Positions 16,237 through 24,734 are shown, counted from the first letter of the stretch. The stretch is 49,347 bases of DNA from Spirochaetales bacterium (GCA_003246335.1 QKAR01000150.1:1-49347), one strand, 5' to 3'. The notes: a model not told the origin generated them from the sequence alone. Made by a program: numbers and translations.

Positions 16237-17976
16237 ATGCTGAACGTAAAAATAAACGGAAAGGCGATCCAGGTTCCCGAGGGAACGACTATCCTCGCGG
16301 CCGCGAAGCAGGCGAACGTCAAGATCCCGTCGCTGTGCTACAACGCCGACATCCCCGCCTGGGCCTCCTGCGGCATCTGCATCGTCCGCATGGAAGGCAC
16401 GGCGCGAATGATCCGCGCGTGCTGCACGAAAGTCACCGAGGGCATGAGCGTCGTCACGCACGACCCCGAAATCGTGAAGGCGCGCCGAACGGTCCTTGAG
16501 CTCATCCTCTCGAACCACCCGCAGGAATGCCTCACCTGCACGCGCAACAACCAATGCGAGCTCCAGAGCCTCGCGGCGGAATTCGGCCTGCGCAACATCC
16601 GCTTCGACCACTACATCATCGATCGCCCCATCGACAACTCGAACGACGCGATCGTATTCGATCGGAATAAATGCATCAGCTGCGGCCGTTGCGTCGAGGT
16701 CTGCCAGGAAGTGCAGAAAGTCAACGCGATAGAGTATCAGGGCCGCGGCGGCAAGACCGTCATCGCCCCGGCGGCGATGGCCCAACTCGCCGACTCCCCC
16801 TGCGTGCGCTGCGGTCAATGCGCCGCGCACTGCCCGGTCGGCGCCATCTACGAGGCACACTCCCAGCGAAAGGTATGGGACAAACTCGCGGATAAGGATG
16901 TCGTGACGGCGGTGCAGATCGCGCCCGCGGTTCGCGTCGCGATAGGGGAAGAGTTCGGCATGCAGCCGGGCGAGATCTCCACGAAAAAAATCTACGCCGC
17001 GCTCCGCCGCATCGGATTCGACTACGTTTTCGACACGAACTTCTCGGCGGATCTCACCATCATGGAAGAGGGAACCGAATTCCTCGGACGGCTCAAGAAC
17101 AAGGGGGAAATGCCGCTCTTTACCTCGTGCTGCCCCTCATGGGTCGACTACGCGGAGAAAAACTGCCACGACCTTCTGCCGAATATCTCGACGGCGAAGA
17201 GCCCCCAGCAAATGATGGGCGCGATGATTAAGACCTACTGGGCGCAGAAGGCGGGCATCGATCCCGCGAAAATTTTCTCCGTCTCCATCATGCCCTGCAC
17301 GGCGAAAAAATACGAGTGCAAGCGGGACGAGACGATGAAGTCTTCCGGTTTCCAGGACGTCGACTCCGTGCTCACGACGCGCGAGTTTGCGCGCTTCATT
17401 CGTCAATCGGGAATCGACTTCAACCTTCTCGAGGAAGAGGAAGCCGATAACCCGCTCGGGCCCTACACCGGCGCGGGTACGATCTTCGGCGCGACCGGGG
17501 GCGTTATGGAAGCGGCGCTCAGAACGGCGTACGCGGTAGCGACGGGCAAGGAGTTAGGAGACATCAATTTCATGCCCGCGCGCGGCCTTAAGGACGTGAA
17601 GGAAGCGAAAGTCGACGTCGGCGGAACCGAGGTTCGCATCGCCGTCGTGCATCAACTCGGCAACGTCGAGGAGGTCCTGAAAACCGTTCGCGACGCGAAG
17701 GCCACCGGGGCCGAGCCGCCATACCACTTTATCGAGGTTATGGCCTGTCGCGGCGGATGCGTGGCCGGAGGCGGCCAGCCATACGGCGCCACGGACGAGG
17801 TTCGGGCAAAACGGGCGGCAGGTTTGTACACCGACGACATGAAAAGCGCGATCCGCGTCTCGCACAAGAACGCGGCGGTTCAGGCGGTGTACGCAGAATT
17901 CCTCAAAGAGCCTCACTCAGAGAAAGCCCATCACTTGCTGCACACTCATTACGTACCGCTCCCGCTCTATAAATAA
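16237..17976 (+). CDS. hndD: [FeFe] hydrogenase catalytic subunit
   Basis: Catalytic subunit of 579 residues that makes or oxidises H2. The order is: plant-type [2Fe-2S] domain (C34, C45, C48, C62), His-Cys3 [4Fe-4S] site (H94, C98, C101, C107), 2x[4Fe-4S] ferredoxin (C146-C156 and C189-C199), then the H-cluster domain with L1 FTSCCPSW (C298, C299), L2 MPCTAKKYE (C354) and L3 EVMACRGGCVAGGGQP (C504, C508). All active-site ligands and the proton-path Cys are intact, so it should be active given HydEFG maturases, which are not in this window. It ends shortly after the small HydA C-terminal segment (LLHTHY), without the extra [2Fe-2S] tail of Thermotoga HydA. The start at 16237 follows AAGGAGAG. 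Confidence 0.96.
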   Translation: MLNVKINGKAIQVPEGTTILAAAKQANVKIPSLCYNADIPAWASCGICIVRMEGTARMIRACCTKVTEGMSVVTHDPEIVKARRTVLELILSNHPQECLTCTRNNQCELQSLAAEFGLRNIRFDHYIIDRPIDNSNDAIVFDRNKCISCGRCVEVCQEVQKVNAIEYQGRGGKTVIAPAAMAQLADSPCVRCGQCAAHCPVGAIYEAHSQRKVWDKLADKDVVTAVQIAPAVRVAIGEEFGMQPGEISTKKIYAALRRIGFDYVFDTNFSADLTIMEEGTEFLGRLKNKGEMPLFTSCCPSWVDYAEKNCHDLLPNISTAKSPQQMMGAMIKTYWAQKAGIDPAKIFSVSIMPCTAKKYECKRDETMKSSGFQDVDSVLTTREFARFIRQSGIDFNLLEEEEADNPLGPYTGAGTIFGATGGVMEAALRTAYAVATGKELGDINFMPARGLKDVKEAKVDVGGTEVRIAVVHQLGNVEEVLKTVRDAKATGAEPPYHFIEVMACRGGCVAGGGQPYGATDEVRAKRAAGLYTDDMKSAIRVSHKNAAVQAVYAEFLKEPHSEKAHHLLHTHYVPLPLYK

Positions 17977-17995
17977 AAAAACTAAGTAAAAAAAA

Positions 17996-18027
17996 CCCTC
18001 GAAAGAAAATCTTTCGAGGGTTTTTTT
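17996..18027 (+). terminator. Intrinsic terminator of the hnd operon
   Basis: An 11-bp perfect stem CCCTCGAAAGA / TCTTTCGAGGG (17996-18006 and 18010-18020) with an AAA loop, followed by seven T (18021-18027). It lies 20 bases after the hndD stop. Confidence 0.93.
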
Positions 18028-18227
18028 GTCGAAACAGCCCGGCGTGAATCTCTGATTAAATTCGATTTAAAAAAAATTGAACCGGTCCGTATGACTGTTC
18101 GAATACCGACCGGTTCAACAATATATTTTTTTTTACTTGTAGCTTCTTTTTACCTCAGTCCCTCGCGTTTAATAACTAATGAAACTCTACCCCAAGCAAA
18201 AAAAACGCTCAATAGTTTTTCTCGATT
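18028..18227. other. AT-rich intergenic region
   Basis: About 200 bases between the hnd terminator and the convergent effector-binding gene. Apart from the dyad at 18077-18118 and flanking A/T runs I see no gene or RNA in it. Confidence 0.4.
18077..18118. terminator. Dyad, likely terminator of the minus-strand gene at 18.2 kb
   Basis: Arms TTGAACCGGTC (18077-18087) and GACCGGTTCAA (18108-18118) pair perfectly over 11 bp around a 20-base loop. Read on the minus strand the stem is followed by eight T (plus-strand A run near 18069-18076); on the plus strand a T run follows near 18127-18135. It could stop transcription from both sides. Confidence 0.6.
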
Positions 18228-18731
18228 TCAGCTCATGACCTTGGTTATTTCCCCAGGGACAAGGGTTTTTCTGGTCCCGAGGCATAAGGTCACCCGAAAA
18301 TCATCATCCTCTTTGTTAAGAAAAAATTCATTTTCGTAAATTCGGTATATACCGGTAACGGGTTCCCGTCCGCTGTCGCGAATATACTCATACATGGCGT
18401 TTTCCGCCTCCAATAACTCAGAACGAGGGCCTTCATACCGCAAGCTAACGCAATTGCCGATCCGGAGCGCCGGGACGAACGTGTAGGGGGACGGGATGGG
18501 CTCGCCCCGCGTGACGGGAACGAAAAACTCGCTATCGAAAACGACGTCTTCGCCATCTGCGTAGCCGCCGTGAATCAAAACGACGAAAGAGCCATCATCG
18601 CGCAAGCCGGTTTCGTCGAGAGTGCGCACGAAGCCCATAATGGCCTCTCGCTGACGGGAGAAAGCCACGCGGCGCCGAAACGAAACGAGGGACTTTAACG
18701 AATAGTCGCGCGCATCGATTATGGTTTGCAC
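18228..18731 (-). CDS. GyrI-like / AraC effector-binding domain protein
   Basis: A 167-residue protein without a DNA-binding domain. The region FVPALRIGNCVSLRYEGPRSELLEAENAMYEYI followed by PVTGIYRIYENEF resembles the second half of the effector-binding (GyrI-like) fold, which binds small hydrophobic or drug-like ligands in MerR/AraC-type regulators and stands alone in some proteins. The start appears to be a GTG at 18731; a TAAGAT hexamer lies six bases upstream and there is no good ribosome site, so this may be another leaderless gene. Function is not known; ligand sensing or sequestration is a guess. Confidence 0.65.
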   Translation of the reverse strand: MQTIIDARDYSLKSLVSFRRRVAFSRQREAIMGFVRTLDETGLRDDGSFVVLIHGGYADGEDVVFDSEFFVPVTRGEPIPSPYTFVPALRIGNCVSLRYEGPRSELLEAENAMYEYIRDSGREPVTGIYRIYENEFFLNKEDDDFRVTLCLGTRKTLVPGEITKVMS

Positions 18732-18737
18732 GCTTCT

Positions 18738-18743
18738 ATCTTA
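18738..18743 (-). promoter_or_regulatory. -10 element TAAGAT six bases before a GTG start
   Basis: On the minus strand TAAGAT is followed by AGAAGC and the GTG at 18731. A TTGTTT lies 16 bases further upstream as a possible -35. Confidence 0.4.
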
Positions 18744-18863
18744 TTCCGCCGCGGAAAAAAAACAACGTTTATCCGGGGAATTCGGCGCTTTTCGTTGCTT
18801 GACATAACCATCCACATGCTCTTTAATTCCCCTAGTACGAAACTTATATTATGGAGGATACGC

Positions 18864-19481
18864 ATGGCTAATTTATTTCCCGCAGAGATTCTTTCGACCA
18901 TCTCGAGCTCTGGGCTTTTAATGAACGTATGCGAAACAGATTCTTCACAAAAATCGCGAAAATCGCATAAGTTCTCGTCTGAAAATTGGGACCGGATCGT
19001 TTCGATCATGGCGACAACCTATCGGTTCACCGCGACCGAGAGGGAGTCCTTCTCGCAGAATAAAACCGCGAAACTCATGGCGGCAATTCCCTTCGTCGCC
19101 GAGTGCGCGGAAGCGGAACGAACCGCGTTGGCCCACCTGTCCGTCTACCTGATGGCTAGCCTCGGGGGACGAGAGGTTTTCGATCATTCAAAAGATGATA
19201 ATAAAGATTTTTTCGCGAGGCTTCGCCTCATAATGTGCCATAGCGGCGGCGATGAAAAAGTCGTTCGCAAGGGCATGGCCCTCCTCGGCCTGATGATGCT
19301 CAACGGCTATAAGAGAGATCAATCGAAAGATCGGGCGTCCGGTGAGTACAATCCCCTGAATGACGGCTCATGGGACTTTGAAACCCTCAATGAGAAGCTC
19401 CTACAAGAGGCCCGGGTCTCTGACGGCAACGAATTGACCGAGATTCTCTCGGAAGAGGACGCTATCATCACAGTCTGGTAA
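18864..19481 (+). CDS. Hypothetical protein, partner of a membrane LuxR-type regulator
   Basis: A 205-residue, probably soluble and mainly helical protein that I do not recognise. It has no signal peptide or clear membrane segment; the middle (LMAAIPFVAECAEAERTALAHLSVYLMASLGG) is helical and hydrophobic, and the C terminus is acidic (LTEILSEEDAIITVW). The start at 18864 is set by GGAGG nine bases upstream; the longer open frame lacks a site. Its stop TAA shares one base with the next gene's ATG (TAATG), so the two are tightly coupled. It may regulate or be regulated by the membrane HTH protein that follows. Confidence 0.75.
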   Translation: MANLFPAEILSTISSSGLLMNVCETDSSQKSRKSHKFSSENWDRIVSIMATTYRFTATERESFSQNKTAKLMAAIPFVAECAEAERTALAHLSVYLMASLGGREVFDHSKDDNKDFFARLRLIMCHSGGDEKVVRKGMALLGLMMLNGYKRDQSKDRASGEYNPLNDGSWDFETLNEKLLQEARVSDGNELTEILSEEDAIITVW

Positions 19482-20212
19482 TGACGGAACGAAAACTGTG
19501 GCGCATCATAGCGCTGATTACTTTTACTTTTTGCGCCGCAATCGGGATTCTTAACCTTGTCCTGCCCCAAGAAGAGATCACGAAAGAGCTTTTTTCAGGG
19601 AAAATCGTAGGGATCGTCGACTTAATCACGACGATCCCGCTTTTCCTTTTATTTCTTTGGCCTGATAAGCTGTTCCTCTTTTCTATCGTTTGCCTTTCCC
19701 AAGGAATTGCGAATCTCGTAGATATGGGAAATGTCGAGGGCGTCTTGCTCTATATTCTCGGGCTCAGCATCCTCTTTAAAGAAGGTTTTTTCAGAACCCA
19801 CACGAGGACAAAATTCATGGCGATGGCATTCGTCCTGACGAGCGCGATACTGACGAAACTGCGCTTTGGGGTTTCGTCCTTCCTTTATTCGATTAAGCTC
19901 ATCCTTTTTCTATGCATCGTCTTTTGGCTTTTGTTCGTCATATTCCGTCGCTATCTCGTCACGCTCCTGCCCGTATGGAAGGAACGCCCTAAAATATTCC
20001 TTACTGACTATGACCTGATGACCCGCGACTACGATTTCATAAAGCGGGTACGCAATAACGAGAAATATTCGGCTATCGCGATCGACTACAAAATCAGCGA
20101 AAGCGCGATCAAGCAACGCATGGTCTCTATTTATCGCAAGCTCGGCGTCGCCGATCGAAGTGAATTCCTCGTATTTTGCAATTCTGTTGAGCTAATTTTC
20201 CCGGATTCGTAA
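19481..20212 (+). CDS. Membrane-anchored regulator with C-terminal LuxR-type HTH
   Basis: A 243-residue protein with about six predicted membrane segments (around residues 7-27, 42-60, 64-78, 88-99, 112-126 and 137-158) and a cytoplasmic C-terminal tail. Residues 176-232 read TDYDLMTRDYDFIKRV, NNEKYSAIAIDYKISESAIKQRM and SIYRKLGVADRSEF, which match the four helices of a LuxR/GerE helix-turn-helix, including the I-Y-R-K-L-G-V recognition-helix end. So it looks like a one-component regulator that stays in the membrane and binds DNA from there. There is no receiver or known ligand domain. It is coupled to the upstream unknown gene. The target genes are unknown. Confidence 0.75.
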   Translation: MTERKLWRIIALITFTFCAAIGILNLVLPQEEITKELFSGKIVGIVDLITTIPLFLLFLWPDKLFLFSIVCLSQGIANLVDMGNVEGVLLYILGLSILFKEGFFRTHTRTKFMAMAFVLTSAILTKLRFGVSSFLYSIKLILFLCIVFWLLFVIFRRYLVTLLPVWKERPKIFLTDYDLMTRDYDFIKRVRNNEKYSAIAIDYKISESAIKQRMVSIYRKLGVADRSEFLVFCNSVELIFPDS

Positions 20213-20247
20213 GCGCGGATTCGAGCGTTCTGCCCGAGAAACCCATT

Positions 20248-21657
20248 TCATAAAAAAGAATGATCCGGCGACAACTCCCGCGCTCGCGCGGCCGCCGAGA
20301 GAAATACCGGCCCGACGAGCGATGCCTCTTCGGGAGACAACGGCCCGAAACCCACCCGAATCGTCTGGTTGTCGCCGCTGCCGCCAGCCCAATATTCCGG
20401 ACCAGACGTCACGAAGGCGTTCTCGGTCGCGCATTCCGCGATAAAGCGCGACCTATCGACGTCGGAAGGAATTTTACCGATAAGGCAGAGTCCCGCGGGC
20501 GGGTCCTCAAAGGAAAATCCCGAGCTACGAGAGGTTTCCGCAATGGCCGACAGGGACCGCCGAAGGGCTTCCCTCGTGGCGCGGTAGCGCGGTCGCACGC
20601 GCTCAAGATACGCCGCGTACCGCCCATTGGCGATAAACTCCGAGAGTCCCCGCTGTAAAATCGCGGAAGAACCGATGTCGTCGGAGGTTTTCTGCGCGAG
20701 GGCGCGCTCTATGACGGACGGATCCCCGCACAAACCCGCGAGACGCAACGCGGGAAACAGGCTTTTTGAGAAAGTCCTAATCCTCGAGACGCGAACGCCG
20801 GGAAAATCCGCCGCGAGTTCGGCCAAGCGAGGAAGGCGCTCGCCGAGATAGTCGAGATCCCCGAGAAAATCGTCCTCGATGATCAGAAAGCCTCCTTTTC
20901 GCGCCGCGTCAAGCAACCGGAGCCGCTCTTCCACGTCCCAAGAAAAACCGCGCGGGTTTCCGTACGTTGGGCAGCAATACAGCGCGTCCACCGCGCCAGG
21001 TCGCGAAACGGCCCCGAACGCGGGTTTCCCGGCGGCATCGGAGGCTAGGGGCTGAATTTCCGCGCCGGCGTTGGCAAAAGCTATCCGGGCGCCGACGTAG
21101 CAGGGGTTTTCGAAGGCGACGCGCGCGCCGGTTCCGAGAGCGCGCGCGAGAATCGTCAAGGCCTGCTGAGCGCCCGACGTGATAAGCATCCCGGACTCGG
21201 GCTCGCAGGGAATTGATTGCGCGCGGTCAAATTCAGCGATCGCGTCGCGTAGCGCGCGGTTTCCCCGGTAGTCCTCGTAGCCGCAAAGGCCGCGATCGAG
21301 TACCGATAAGCCCGAAAGAATTTTCATGAATTCCTCGACCGGAGCGATCCGTAAATCGGGTTCAATGCGATGCATGGGGAGCGAGAATTGAGGGGAACGA
21401 GAACCAGCGCCTGGACCCGCCACGCAAAACCCCGAGCGTTCGGTCGAGCTCGCGAGCCCGTCGTCCTGAAGCGATCGGTAGGCGGCGACGACTGTCGCCG
21501 GGCTCACGCCAAGGCGGGCGGCGAGTGCGCGAACCGACGGCAATTTCGAGCCGGCGGGGAGTTTACCGTCGCGAATCGCGGTTGCGTACGCGCGCGCGAT
21601 TTGATCGCGAATTGGTTCTGCGCCATCATGCTCAATCTGTATTGATACAGAAGCCAT
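20248..21657 (-). CDS. MocR-type regulator (GntR HTH fused to PLP aminotransferase fold)
   Basis: A 469-residue transcription factor. Residues 1-80 form a GntR winged helix (PIRDQIARAYATAIRDGKLPAGSKLPS, LAARLGVSPATVVAAYRSL), and about 100-465 form a fold-type I aminotransferase domain with the PLP lysine in IRTFSKSLFPALR (K298), plus NPCY and the ENPC/ IIEDDFLGDLDY segments. MocR proteins sense PLP or an amino compound and usually control a divergent neighbour. Here that neighbour is an aminotransferase starting 84 bases away, with ATACAAT repeats between them. The likely target is therefore that gene and itself. An AAGGAT site precedes the ATG. Confidence 0.9.
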   Translation of the reverse strand: MASVSIQIEHDGAEPIRDQIARAYATAIRDGKLPAGSKLPSVRALAARLGVSPATVVAAYRSLQDDGLASSTERSGFCVAGPGAGSRSPQFSLPMHRIEPDLRIAPVEEFMKILSGLSVLDRGLCGYEDYRGNRALRDAIAEFDRAQSIPCEPESGMLITSGAQQALTILARALGTGARVAFENPCYVGARIAFANAGAEIQPLASDAAGKPAFGAVSRPGAVDALYCCPTYGNPRGFSWDVEERLRLLDAARKGGFLIIEDDFLGDLDYLGERLPRLAELAADFPGVRVSRIRTFSKSLFPALRLAGLCGDPSVIERALAQKTSDDIGSSAILQRGLSEFIANGRYAAYLERVRPRYRATREALRRSLSAIAETSRSSGFSFEDPPAGLCLIGKIPSDVDRSRFIAECATENAFVTSGPEYWAGGSGDNQTIRVGFGPLSPEEASLVGPVFLSAAARARELSPDHSFL

Positions 21658-21707
21658 ACAATATCCTTATAAAAACTCTTGATTGTATCATAACACATGC
21701 ATACAAT
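21637..21707. promoter_or_regulatory. Candidate MocR operators and aminotransferase promoter
   Basis: A dyad CTGTATTGATACAG (21637-21650) lies at the mocR 5' end. ATACAAT occurs at 21656-21662 and 21701-21707, and its inverse ATTGTAT at 21682-21688. The last two form an inverted pair with a 12-base spacer. A plausible aminotransferase promoter, TTGATT (21680-21685) and TACAAT (21702-21707) with 16 bases between, overlaps these repeats. Confidence 0.5.
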
Positions 21708-21741
21708 TTAGTCGATTCTTGACGACCAAAGGAGTTCATCA

Positions 21742-22914
21742 ATGGAATATCGATTCGCTACTCGCATGTCGGAAATGAAGCCCTCAACCATCCGAGAAAT
21801 CCTGAAACTGACCGAATCCGCCGACGTTATTTCGTTCGCGGGCGGATTACCCGCGCCGGAGTTGTTCCCGGTTGACGATATCCGCGCGGCAGCGGAGCGC
21901 ACGCTCAAGAGTTTCGGAGCGCAAGCCCTTCAATACGGCGTTTCCGACGGGATAAAATCCCTGCGAGAGCAAATCGCGATCGATATGAAAACCCGCGGGG
22001 TGACCTGCGACGCAGACGATATCCTCATCACGACGGGATCCCAACAGGCGATCGACCTTATCGGAAAAATTATGCTCGATCCGGGCGACGCGATCTACAC
22101 GGAAAACCCGACCTATCTCGCGGCCATACAGGCCTTCCAGAGCTTTCAGGCGAAATTCGTACCGATACCTACCGACGAAGGCGGCATCATTCCCGAGGCG
22201 CTGGACGAGATCGCCGCGACGAAACCCGCGAAATTCCTCTATATTATCTCGAATTTCCAGAATCCCACCGGACGAACGCTCGCGAGCGAGCGACGAGCGA
22301 AAATTTACGAAATCGCGGCGCGCCGCGGTTTCTTGATCGTCGAGGATGACCCGTACGGGCGGCTTCGCTACAAGGGCGAGCATATCCCTCCGATTAAGGC
22401 TATGGACGATAAAGGGAACGTACTCTACCTCAGCACGTTCTCCAAAACGGTCGCGCCCGGGCTTAGGACGGGATGGATCGTCGCGCCCAAGGGCGTACGC
22501 GCGAAACTGCTCGTCGCAAAGCAGGCTTCCGACCTCCACACGTCGAGTTTCGACCAGCTCCTGCTCGACCGATATCTTCGCGATTTCGATAATTCGGTCC
22601 ACGTCGAGCGGATCAGGCGGGCGTACGGGGAGCGCTACGCGGCGATGGACGCGGCGCTCTCGAGGTCGATGGGAAAAGGCTGGTCGTGGACGAAGCCCGA
22701 CGGCGGGATGTTTCTGTGGCTCCGCGGCCCCGAGGGCACGAATACCTCGGAAATTCTTTCGCGCGCGGTGAGGGAAAACGTCGCCTTCGTGCCAGGCGTC
22801 GACTTTTTCCCGAACCATGAGGGATTAAACTACATGAGGCTCAACTTCTCGAACGCGAATCCCGATACGATCCGCGCGGGAGTGTCTCGGCTCGCCGCGA
22901 TATGCGGCGAGTGA
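21742..22914 (+). CDS. PLP-dependent aminotransferase (class I/II, 2-aminoadipate transaminase-like)
   Basis: A 390-residue fold-type I aminotransferase. Visible motifs are SFAGGLPAPELFP, the cofactor-stacking region ITTGSQQAIDLI (97-108), NFQNPTGRT (171-179), DDPYGRLRY (202-210), and the PLP lysine in STFSKTVAPGLRTGW (K235), with R in YMRLNFSNAN near the end to bind the substrate carboxylate. It resembles LysN-like and aromatic aminotransferases, which accept several amino acids; the exact substrate is open. The GGAG ribosome site is good. Divergent to and probably controlled by the MocR regulator. Confidence 0.9.
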   Translation: MEYRFATRMSEMKPSTIREILKLTESADVISFAGGLPAPELFPVDDIRAAAERTLKSFGAQALQYGVSDGIKSLREQIAIDMKTRGVTCDADDILITTGSQQAIDLIGKIMLDPGDAIYTENPTYLAAIQAFQSFQAKFVPIPTDEGGIIPEALDEIAATKPAKFLYIISNFQNPTGRTLASERRAKIYEIAARRGFLIVEDDPYGRLRYKGEHIPPIKAMDDKGNVLYLSTFSKTVAPGLRTGWIVAPKGVRAKLLVAKQASDLHTSSFDQLLLDRYLRDFDNSVHVERIRRAYGERYAAMDAALSRSMGKGWSWTKPDGGMFLWLRGPEGTNTSEILSRAVRENVAFVPGVDFFPNHEGLNYMRLNFSNANPDTIRAGVSRLAAICGE

Positions 22915-22927
22915 CGCCCGTCGCGCG

Positions 22928-23263
22928 CTAGCCAAGCGCGCGGGACAAATCCTGGGGTCCGGGCCGAATCAGCGAGCTTCGGTCGACGCGCAGGATGGGT
23001 TCCGCGAGCAAAGCCGGGTCGCGAAGCAATTCCTCAATCGGGTCGAAATCCATATGCGCGAGCCCGCGATTCGCGTACGCGCGGGATTTCTCGTCGATCA
23101 AGTCCCTGGGTGAGTGCCCGGCCGCGAGATTTTTTAGTTCGCCCTCAGCAGGGGCTTTGTCCGCAACGTCCCGAAACTGAAAGGGAATCCTCCGTTCCTT
23201 GAGCCACCGCTCCAGCTTGCGCGTCTCCGCGTTTTTTTTCGTTCCATACAGCAATACGTTCAT
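22928..23263 (-). CDS. ArsC/Spx-family thioredoxin-fold protein lacking the active cysteine
   Basis: A 111-residue protein of the ArsC/Spx/YffB type: MNVLLYGTKKNAETRKLERWLKE, IPFQFRDVADKAPAEGELKNL, SPRDLIDEKSRAYANRGL, EELLRDPALLAEPILR. Family enzymes carry a Cys in the first loop (for example GxxKCDTxRK); here the position is Asn (KKNAETRK), and the protein contains no cysteine at all. So it cannot work as a thiol-dependent reductase and may be a binding or regulatory protein. Its start lies 24 bases before the promoter of the divergent PTS gene. Confidence 0.8.
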   Translation of the reverse strand: MNVLLYGTKKNAETRKLERWLKERRIPFQFRDVADKAPAEGELKNLAAGHSPRDLIDEKSRAYANRGLAHMDFDPIEELLRDPALLAEPILRVDRSSLIRPGPQDLSRALG

Positions 23264-23286
23264 GCGCGCCCCCGATCACGATTTCA

Positions 23287-23315
23287 TTGACAACGGGAAA
23301 CCGTCGACCTACACT
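23287..23315 (+). promoter_or_regulatory. Promoter of the PTS EIIC gene
   Basis: TTGACA (23287-23292) and TACACT (23310-23315) with a 17-base spacer. Transcription would begin near 23322, about 48 bases before the ATG at 23370. Confidence 0.6.
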
Positions 23316-23369
23316 AATCGAATCAAGGTCGACGCGCAACCCGCGAGAAGCCGCAAAGAGGTCAAGAAA

Positions 23370-24734
23370 ATGAACGAAGCGATCCATTCCCTGTCGGCGG
23401 CGGTCACCGCCTTTTTCTCGTTTAAGGCCTACGTCATCCTTCCGGCGTTCATGCTCATTCTCGCGTTCGCGGCGCGCATGCGGCCGAAGGAAGCCCTGCT
23501 CGCGACCATTCGCATCGGGGCGGGTTTCGCCGGCGTGTTCGTCGTGTTCGGTTTTTTCGTCGCGCAAATCGGCCCGGCGATCGAGTCCGTCATCAAAACG
23601 CGCGGGCTAAACTATCCGGTCATCGATATCGGCTGGCCGCCGCTCGCCGCGATCACGTGGTCATCGGCCCTCACGCCCCCGGTCATCCTGCTGATTCTCG
23701 CCCTAAACATCGTCATGGTGCTCACGAGGCTCACGAAGACGCTCTACGTAGATCTCTGGAACTATTGGCATTTCGCCCTAATCGGGGTACTCCTGCAGAG
23801 CGTGACGGATAACGTCGCCATAGCCCTCGCCGCGACGACGCTGATCGCCGTTTACACGATTAAGGTGACCGAATGGTCGGCTCCCTACGTTAAGCGCGAG
23901 ACGGGCTTGGACGGAATCGCGATCAGCCCGATTTCCGTTTCCGGGTTCCTCCCCTATTCCGTTCTCATGAACGCGCTCTTCGATAAAATACCGGGGTTGA
24001 GAAAACTCTCGTGGGATCCGTCCCGAACGGAAAAAGAATCGAACGGGCCGAAACTATTGAGGGAACCGATGGTAATCGGCGTCCTCGTCGGCCTATTCCT
24101 TTCGCTGCTCGCGGGCTACGACGCGAAGCGGACGCTCGAAACGTCGATTAATATCGCCGCGGTCATGTTCCTTTTGCCCAAGTGCGGAGAGCTCATCGGA
24201 GAGGGAATGGGCGCGGTCTCCCTCGCTTTCAAGACGCTCGTCGAGCGCAAGTTCCCGAAAATGAGCGGACTGTCGATCGCCATGGACACTGGCATCCTGA
24301 TGACGAACCCGTCCGTCATCGCGACCGGACTCATTCTCATCCCGGTCTCGCTCCTCATCGCCTTCGTCATTCCCGGCAACAAGGTCATTCCCCTCGGGGA
24401 CCTGCCGAATCTCATTTCCGTCATTTCGCTGACCGTCCTCATCATGGGCGGGAACGTCGTCAGGGCGACGCTCGCGGGAATACCGATAGTCGCGACGTTC
24501 CTGCTCGTCTCGACGAAAATGGCGAATCTTTTTACGGCCGAAGCCATTAAGGCGGGCATGGAGGGCATAACCCCGGACCGGCCGATCACCGCGTTCACCG
24601 ACGGAGGAAACCAAATCCGCTATTGGTTTTTTTGGCTTTTTCAGGGAAACGTCATCGCCCTCGCGATCATCCCGATCGTCGGCGCGGCTTTATTTTTCTC
24701 GTGGAGAAAGTACCGCGCTATGCTTTTGAAATAA
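23370..24734 (+). CDS. PTS galactitol-type EIIC permease (GatC family)
   Basis: Polytopic membrane protein of 454 residues resembling the galactitol-family EIIC: FVVFGFFVAQIGPAIESV, DIGWPPLAAITW, LWNYWHFALIG, SVTDNVAIALAAT, MTNPSVIATGLILIPV, GDLPNLISVISLTV and DGGNQIRYWFFWLFQGN. It should move a polyol or sugar. The start at 23370 follows AAAGAGG and a well-formed promoter; the longer frame lies upstream of that promoter. No EIIA or EIIB gene is nearby, so the cognate components must be encoded elsewhere, or the protein works without phosphorylation. The last 17 bases overlap the convergent Rsm22-like gene. Confidence 0.85.
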   Translation: MNEAIHSLSAAVTAFFSFKAYVILPAFMLILAFAARMRPKEALLATIRIGAGFAGVFVVFGFFVAQIGPAIESVIKTRGLNYPVIDIGWPPLAAITWSSALTPPVILLILALNIVMVLTRLTKTLYVDLWNYWHFALIGVLLQSVTDNVAIALAATTLIAVYTIKVTEWSAPYVKRETGLDGIAISPISVSGFLPYSVLMNALFDKIPGLRKLSWDPSRTEKESNGPKLLREPMVIGVLVGLFLSLLAGYDAKRTLETSINIAAVMFLLPKCGELIGEGMGAVSLAFKTLVERKFPKMSGLSIAMDTGILMTNPSVIATGLILIPVSLLIAFVIPGNKVIPLGDLPNLISVISLTVLIMGGNVVRATLAGIPIVATFLLVSTKMANLFTAEAIKAGMEGITPDRPITAFTDGGNQIRYWFFWLFQGNVIALAIIPIVGAALFFSWRKYRAMLLK

